From positions 1 through 51,944 of the forward strand of contig SHXR01000029.1 of the NCBI GenBank assembly GCA_009693235.1: 51,944 nt of DNA, written 5' to 3'. Every line of letters starts with the position of its first letter. Position 1 is the stretch's first letter. The notes under the pieces are model-generated. The model saw only the letters and a program-made list of their open reading frames with translations. It was not told the DNA's origin and ran no database searches. A program made the translations under genes and the position numbers. This DNA is from Betaproteobacteria bacterium (GTDB taxonomy: Bacteria > Pseudomonadota > Gammaproteobacteria > Burkholderiales > SG8-39). Below are positions 46,586 to 51,944 of this stretch, in pieces.

Positions 46586-49500
46586 CTAAGCGGCGCGTGC
46601 CGTCGTCGACGCCGGTGATCGGAAGCTCGCGAGCAATTCAGCCTCTTTCTTGTTCGCTGCCATGAGGTGGCGCAGTTTCACATGACCAAATCCGCGAATC
46701 ATTTCCGGAATAGCGGCGATTTGCACCGCCATCGCGTGATTGTCGCGATCCAGCCGTCCGAGTACTTCAGCGATGTTTGTGGCATAACGATGGATCAATG
46801 CCCGTTCGGTCCGTCGTTCTTCGCTCCGACCGAACACATCGAGCGCGGTGCCGCGCAGGAACTTCAATTTTGCGAGGAGTCCGAAGGCACTCAACATCCA
46901 GGGTCCATAGACCGATTTTTTCGCGATACCGGTCACCGAATCGGGCTTGTTGAAAATAGGCGGGGCAAGATGAAATTTCAGCTTGATGTCACCCTCAAAC
47001 GCAGCGTCGAGCTTTTGCTTGAATTCGCCGGTCGAGTAGAGCCGTGCGACCTCATACTCGTCCTTGTAAGCCATTAGTTTGAAGTAGTAGCGCGCGACCG
47101 CTTCCGTCAACTTGGTGGTGCCGGCCGCTTTCGCGGCTTCGGCGGCACGCACCTGTTCGACGAGCGTTCGATACTGGTCGGCGTATCTGGCGTCCTGGTA
47201 TGCGGTGAGGAATTGGATACGTCGGCTGATCGATTCATCCAGCGTGCGGGACGGAGCGAAGCTGATCGGCACCACCGTTGCAGGCGTTGCGGACCGTTCA
47301 ACGCGGGGCGTATCGATGGCCGCGTGTCGTCCCCAGATGAAGGCCTTCTTGTTCTGCTCGACCGCGACCGCGTTCAATTCTATGGCCCGCTCGATGGCGC
47401 CGGCGGAGATTGGGATCATCCCTTTTTGGTAGGCGTAGCCCAGCATGAACAGATTGGTCGCGATCGAATCGCCCATCAGTGCAGTGGCCAGCCGTGTTGC
47501 ATCGACAAACCAAGCGCGATCGGCGCCGGCGGCTTCTGCGAGGGACGATTGCATCCGATCAAGCGGGAAGTGGAAGTCGGGCTTGTGGGTGAACTCGGCG
47601 GTCGGCACGTTTGCGCTGTTGGCGACGATACGGGTGCGCCCGGACGTAATCTTGCTTAACGCCTCCGGACTGCACGCCACGACGATATCGCAACCCACCA
47701 TGGTATCGGCGCGTCCGGCGCCGATTCTTGCGCCATGCAACTGGTCGGGCGAATTCGCGATGCGAATATGCGAGAGCACCGCGCCGTTCTTTTGGGCCAG
47801 GCCGGCCATATCGAGCACCGTGACGCCTTTCCCTTCCAGATGTGCGGCGACACCGAGTAGCTGCCCGATGGTCACAACACCTGTTCCACCGATACCGGTC
47901 ACCAAAATGCCATACGGCTCGGCGATCGCCGGTAACGCTGGATCAACGAGTGCGGCAAAATCATCGCCCGTTCCGGCTTGCGCCTTGCCGCGTCGCGGCC
48001 TGCCACCTTCAACCGTGACGAAGCTTGGGCAAAACCCCTTCACGCATGAGAAGTCCTTGTTGCAGGAGGACTGATTGATCGTGCGTTTGCGCCCGAACTC
48101 GGTTTCCAGGGGCTCGACGGACACGCAGTTCGATGCCTCGCCGCAATCGCCGCAACCTTCACAGACAGCCTCGTTGATAAAAATACGTTGGCTCGGATCG
48201 GGAAACGTTCCGCGCTTGCGACGCCGGCGCTTCTCCGCGGCGCAGGTCTGGTCATAGATCAGTACCGAGACACCCGGATAGTCGCGCAACTCGCGCTGCA
48301 CACGGTCGAGTTCGTCACGGTGGAAGACCGGTGTGCCGGGGGCCAGATCGGTAATCGCGTTGTAGTTATCCGGATAGTCGGTCACCACCACGATTTTATT
48401 AACGCCTTCGGCGGCGACCTGGCGACTGATCATTGCCGGCGTGAGCGGGCCATCATGGGCCTGCCCACCGGTCATCGCCACTGCGTCGTTGAACAAAATC
48501 TTGTAGGTAATCGGCGCCTTCGCCGCTACCGCGAAGCGAATCGCCAATAACCCGGAATGAAAATACGTGCCATCGCCCAGATTGGCGAACACATGTTTGG
48601 TTTCGCTGAACGGAAATTGACCGCACCACGCAGCGCCTTCGCCGCCCATATGGCTGAATGTTGCGGTATTGCGGTCCGGCATCCATTGCGCCATGTAATG
48701 GCAACCGATTCCGGCCAGTGCGCGGCTCCCTTCCGGAACGCGCGTCGAACTGTTGTGCGGACAACCAGAGCAGAAATAGGGAATGCGTGAAATAGGGATG
48801 ACCTGGCCTTGCTTCTTGAGCGCGGCCTCCTTGGCTTCCATGAACGCCATGCGCGCTTTGATGCGATCGGACGTATGGAACCGTGCGATGCGCTCGGCGA
48901 TGACACGCGCGACCATGACGGCGGTAAATTCGCCGGTCGTCGGCAACAGCATGTTGGATTGCGGTACATCCCATTCGCCATGCGAGTCGAACTTGCCGAC
49001 GATGCGGGGCCGCGCGCGATCGGGCAGGTTGTAGAGCTGTTCTTTCAGCTGGTACTCGACCAGTTGGCGTTTTTCCTCGATAACGACCACTTCTTCCAGG
49101 CCCTTGCAAAACTCGGCAATGCGGGCGGGCTCGAGCGGCCAAGGCATGCCGACCTTGAAGAGTCGAATGCCGATCTTGCTTGCCTCCGCTTCATCGATGC
49201 CCAAATCGTCAAGCGCTTGACGCACATCGTTGTAGGCCTTGCCGGTGGTGACGATGCCAAGGCGCGCATTGGGCGTCGGCCAGACCGCCTGATCTAAGCC
49301 GTTAGCCCGGGCATAGGCCATCACCGCAAAGAGCTTCTGATGATAGAGGCGCTGTTCCTGCTCGACGAAACCGAGGAACTCGGGCCATCTGATACTGAGG
49401 CCGGCGGGCGGTATGCTGAAGTCAGTCGGTATGACGATCTTCACGCGGTCCGGATCGATTTCGACGACGGCCGATCCTTCGACGACGTCGGTGACGCATT

Positions 49501-50119
49501 TGAAGCCCACCCAGCACCCGGAGTACCGGCTCATCGCAAATCCATGCAAGCCGAAGTCGATGTATTCCTGGACGTTCGATGGCGACAGGACCGGAATGCC
49601 CACCGCTTTGAAAATGAAATCCGACTGGGCGGCCTGCGTGGAAGACTTCGCACCGTGATCATCGCCGGCGAGGCAAAGCACACCGCCGTGCTTGGAGGTG
49701 CCGGCGGCGTTGCCATGTCGAAATACATCTCCGCAGCGATCGACCCCCGGCCCTTTGCCGTACCAGATACCGAACACACCGTCGTATTTCGCGCCCTCAA
49801 ACAGATTGACCTGCTGCGTTCCCCAAATCGCGGTGGCGGCCAAGTCTTCGTTCACGCCAGATTGAAATTTGATGTGGTGCTTCTCGAGATGAGCTTTCGC
49901 TCGATTGAGCGATTGATCGTATCCGCCCAATGGTGAGCCGCGGTATCCGGAGATGTAGCAGGCGGTATTGAGGCCGGCCGCCTGATCGCGCTCACGTTGC
50001 AACATCGGCAGTCGAATCAGTGCCTGCGTGCCCGTCAGATACACGCGCCCTCGTTCCAACGTGTACTTGTCGTCGAGGGAGACGCTGGCAAGCGATTTGG
50101 CAGAGACGGGTGCATTCAT
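46586..50119 (-). CDS. Indolepyruvate ferredoxin oxidoreductase (fused alpha/beta/gamma type)
   Basis: This enzyme oxidatively decarboxylates aryl pyruvates to acyl-CoA. The single 1177-residue chain has the N-terminal pyruvate-oxidoreductase domain (YISGYRGSPLGGYDQSL, GVNEDLAATAIWG) and the thiamine-diphosphate region with CSGCPHNSST and GIGCHYMAQW. A ferredoxin-like cysteine cluster follows (CEGCGDCGEASNC and SCNKDFSCVKGFCPSF), then the gamma-type domain GIGGTGVVTIGQLLG. I use the ATG at 50119 with AGGAG upstream. The long fused form is typical of betaproteobacteria; an electron acceptor is not encoded nearby. Confidence 0.9.
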   Translation of the reverse strand: MNAPVSAKSLASVSLDDKYTLERGRVYLTGTQALIRLPMLQRERDQAAGLNTACYISGYRGSPLGGYDQSLNRAKAHLEKHHIKFQSGVNEDLAATAIWGTQQVNLFEGAKYDGVFGIWYGKGPGVDRCGDVFRHGNAAGTSKHGGVLCLAGDDHGAKSSTQAAQSDFIFKAVGIPVLSPSNVQEYIDFGLHGFAMSRYSGCWVGFKCVTDVVEGSAVVEIDPDRVKIVIPTDFSIPPAGLSIRWPEFLGFVEQEQRLYHQKLFAVMAYARANGLDQAVWPTPNARLGIVTTGKAYNDVRQALDDLGIDEAEASKIGIRLFKVGMPWPLEPARIAEFCKGLEEVVVIEEKRQLVEYQLKEQLYNLPDRARPRIVGKFDSHGEWDVPQSNMLLPTTGEFTAVMVARVIAERIARFHTSDRIKARMAFMEAKEAALKKQGQVIPISRIPYFCSGCPHNSSTRVPEGSRALAGIGCHYMAQWMPDRNTATFSHMGGEGAAWCGQFPFSETKHVFANLGDGTYFHSGLLAIRFAVAAKAPITYKILFNDAVAMTGGQAHDGPLTPAMISRQVAAEGVNKIVVVTDYPDNYNAITDLAPGTPVFHRDELDRVQRELRDYPGVSVLIYDQTCAAEKRRRRKRGTFPDPSQRIFINEAVCEGCGDCGEASNCVSVEPLETEFGRKRTINQSSCNKDFSCVKGFCPSFVTVEGGRPRRGKAQAGTGDDFAALVDPALPAIAEPYGILVTGIGGTGVVTIGQLLGVAAHLEGKGVTVLDMAGLAQKNGAVLSHIRIANSPDQLHGARIGAGRADTMVGCDIVVACSPEALSKITSGRTRIVANSANVPTAEFTHKPDFHFPLDRMQSSLAEAAGADRAWFVDATRLATALMGDSIATNLFMLGYAYQKGMIPISAGAIERAIELNAVAVEQNKKAFIWGRHAAIDTPRVERSATPATVVPISFAPSRTLDESISRRIQFLTAYQDARYADQYRTLVEQVRAAEAAKAAGTTKLTEAVARYYFKLMAYKDEYEVARLYSTGEFKQKLDAAFEGDIKLKFHLAPPIFNKPDSVTGIAKKSVYGPWMLSAFGLLAKLKFLRGTALDVFGRSEERRTERALIHRYATNIAEVLGRLDRDNHAMAVQIAAIPEMIRGFGHVKLRHLMAANKKEAELLASFRSPASTTARAA

Positions 50120-50359
50120 TGAACCGAGGCTCCTAGCGGGTGGGATGCGCGACGCTGATTGGGGTACCGATGAACTCAGCGTCCGAGCGCCTACCAAGTA
50201 CGTTGGCTTCTACACGTTGCGGGCAATGGGTTGATTCTATCTCCACTCGCCCGGGCTGAAGCCAGATGGCTTCGCCAATTTGGAGCGGCCGCATTGCTTG
50301 CGCGTCGGTTTTCTCATCGGCTGGCGTGTTACATGTGCGATCGGGCGAGCGCGCCCAGG

Positions 50360-51094
50360 TCAATCCATACTGCGATGGGGCTTCGTGAGCCATTCACGCA
50401 TCGCGAGATTGACGATTGCCGGTTGTTCGAGCGTGCAGAGATGTCCGCAACGTTCGATGATCTTCAGATGGGCGCCATGGATGCGCGCCGCCATTTCCTC
50501 ATGCAAGTCGATAGGCGTCAGTACATCTTCGCGTCCACACAGAATGAGTGTCGGGCAGGAAATTCCGGCCAGATCGGGAATGCTATCCATGCGGTGCATG
50601 ACCGCATGCTCCTGGCGAATAAATGCCGGACCACCGATCTCCTTCGCCATGCGTTTGACGGTGTCAATGAGCAGGTTGTCCCGTTGCCGATCAGCATGGA
50701 CTAAGAGCGGCAGGAGAGCGGCGCTGACGCCGATGAATCGGCGATGCTTGGCCAACTCAATCAGCTGCAGGCGTCGTTCGAACTGAGCTGGCGTATCCGC
50801 CCGGGCGCTCGTGCTAATCACGCCGAGTTGCATGATGCGTTCGGGCGCGCGGCGCCAGAGTTCGAATGCGACGTAGCCCCCCATCGAGAGTCCGGCCAAG
50901 GCGAACTGCTCAAACGGTACGGAGGCAAGGATGTCGGATGCGATGCCTGCCATGCTGTCAGAACGCGTTGTATCGGCGATCCAAGAATCCGCAATGTCGC
51001 CAAGCCCTGTCACTTGATGTTGCCAAAGCGTCTCGTTGCACAACAGACCGGGGATCAACACAAGCGGCGTCTTCGATGCGCTTCTGGGCATCAT
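50360..51094 (-). CDS. Alpha/beta hydrolase
   Basis: A 244-residue alpha/beta hydrolase. It has LVLIPGLLCNETLW (oxyanion region), the nucleophile elbow GLSMGGYVAFEL (Ser), CGREDVLTPIDLH (Asp) and ERCGHLCTLEQP (His). The fold resembles hydrolases that cut esters or C-C bonds; the substrate is unknown. The stop lies 240 bp before the oxidoreductase start. It is the last leftward gene before the tRNA-tuf region. Confidence 0.85.
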   Translation of the reverse strand: MMPRSASKTPLVLIPGLLCNETLWQHQVTGLGDIADSWIADTTRSDSMAGIASDILASVPFEQFALAGLSMGGYVAFELWRRAPERIMQLGVISTSARADTPAQFERRLQLIELAKHRRFIGVSAALLPLLVHADRQRDNLLIDTVKRMAKEIGGPAFIRQEHAVMHRMDSIPDLAGISCPTLILCGREDVLTPIDLHEEMAARIHGAHLKIIERCGHLCTLEQPAIVNLAMREWLTKPHRSMD

Positions 51095-51279
51095 GCCGTC
51101 GCGTCGCGGTCGGAATTACGTTGTCGCATCAACGGTTTGATGGCGAAGTGTGCTGACATGCTGTCGATCGAAATCGAGGACTGTGGGTTGATCTTAGTGG
51201 TTGAGACGGCGTGCGGCGGCCCCGTCCCGCGGAAATCGTCTCGGGTGGTCGGTCCGGATTCAAGATTCTATTCTTTGGT

Positions 51280-51307
51280 TTGACAAGTGAAGCAAAGGCC
51301 CTAATAA
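51280..51307 (+). promoter_or_regulatory. Sigma-70 promoter of the tRNA-tuf operon
   Basis: A consensus TTGACA at 51280-51285 and TAATAA(T) at 51302-51308 are spaced 16-17 bp apart. The first tRNA begins 18 nt downstream. A strong promoter is expected for tRNA and elongation factor genes. Confidence 0.75.
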
Positions 51308-51325
51308 TTAAGAGTTTCGCCAACC

Positions 51326-51410
<85 letters not shown>

Positions 51411-51504
51411 CGCCCTGGTGATCATTACGCGTAGGTGGTCATCGATGCGGGGTGCAAAATGAGGCAAATGAAAGGCGAAGCGAGCAGCAGGCGAGTCGAG
51501 GTAA

Positions 51505-51578
51505 GCGGGTGTAGCTCAATGGTAGAGCAGAAGCCTTCCAAGCTTACGACGAGGGTTCGATTCCCTTCACCCGCTCCA
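51505..51578 (+). tRNA. tRNA-Gly (TCC)
   Basis: A 74-nt tRNA starting GCGGGTGTAGCTCAATGG, anticodon TCC in the loop CTTCCAAG, T-loop GGTTCGATTCC, acceptor partner ACCCGC and an encoded CCA. Confidence 0.95.
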
Positions 51579-51623
51579 GTGCTGGCGATACAGTCGGATC
51601 AATGCGAGGCGAACACAAATTGC

Positions 51624-51698
<75 letters not shown>

Positions 51699-51795
51699 GG
51701 CATTAGCGGCATCAATGAAGTCCAGAAAATCGGGCAGTCAAGAAATTTAGCGGCAGCGATATTTCCCATTCCATCTTGCAAGAGGCAACGTAACC

Positions 51796-51944
51796 ATGGC
51801 AAAGACGAAATTTGAGCGGACCAAGCCGCATGTGAACGTGGGGACGATTGGTCACGTGGACCATGGTAAGACGACGCTGACGGCGGCGATGACGCATATC
51901 TTGGCGAAGAAATATGGTGGGGAGGCCAAGAACTACGACCAGAT
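51796..51944 (+). CDS. tuf: Elongation factor Tu, 5' part
   Basis: The first 49 residues of EF-Tu, beginning [20 protein letters not shown] with the P-loop [10 protein letters not shown]. The gene continues past the window. tRNA-Tyr, tRNA-Gly and tRNA-Thr lie just upstream on the same strand, the usual betaproteobacterial arrangement. Confidence 0.97.
   Translation, partial: MAKTKFERTKPHVNVGTIGHVDHGKTTLTAAMTHILAKKYGGEAKNYDQ

Overview
The window looks like a piece of a betaproteobacterial chromosome, probably related to Burkholderiales; I cannot name a genus. The basis is gene order I recognise from that class: argS-SPOR protein-dsbA-SDR, hemE-priA, zapB-like-zapA-6S RNA-EVE protein, pcm-rhodanese-tolC facing waaA, and tRNA-Tyr-Gly-Thr followed by tuf. 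It is GC-rich by eye (not computed) and densely coded. It carries no phage, plasmid, rRNA, full insertion sequence or CRISPR array.

Layout. 1-5.3 kb: a broken nitronate monooxygenase, isovaleryl-CoA dehydrogenase, an MBL-fold hydrolase, a cobalamin-binding-like protein and a frameshifted SDR. 5.3-8.3 kb: dsbA, a SPOR protein and argS. 8.8-14.7 kb: a 2OG-Fe(II) oxygenase, tiny ribosomal protein bTHX, priA, an origin-like intergenic region, hemE, an EVE protein, 6S RNA, zapA and a ZapB-like gene. 14.7-19.5 kb: a cobalamin block with cobyric acid synthase (internal amber codon), btuB behind a cobalamin riboswitch, and divergent btuF. 19.7-27.5 kb: an envelope block with msbA, two GT9 transferases, a frameshifted polyprenyl-P sugar-P transferase, manC (internal opal codon) and waaA. 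27.6-31.7 kb: tolC, rhodanese, pcm, a ROK sugar kinase and a lipoprotein-like rhodanese. 32-37.2 kb: an amidohydrolase, a MetE-like protein, a cupin, thiC with a TPP riboswitch and a terminator, and a hydrolase remnant. 37.2-41 kb: an HD-GYP protein and a nucleotide-sugar dehydrogenase (both frameshifted), and an FAH-family protein with a tandem duplication. 41.4-46.5 kb: a single-chain arginase-ornithine aminotransferase, an ACMSD-like amidohydrolase, a ChaC protein and a broken exported protein. 46.6-51.9 kb: indolepyruvate ferredoxin oxidoreductase, an alpha/beta hydrolase, three tRNAs and the start of tuf.

Three things stand out. First, a 713-residue protein joins a complete arginase to a complete ornithine aminotransferase, so one chain could turn arginine into urea plus glutamate semialdehyde. 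Second, seven copies of a roughly 90-125 bp MITE-like repeat with TA at both ends sit between genes and often supply or touch stop codons. Third, eight recognisable genes carry frameshifts or in-frame stops, many in short G/C runs. This means either active gene decay or consensus sequence errors, and raw reads would settle which.
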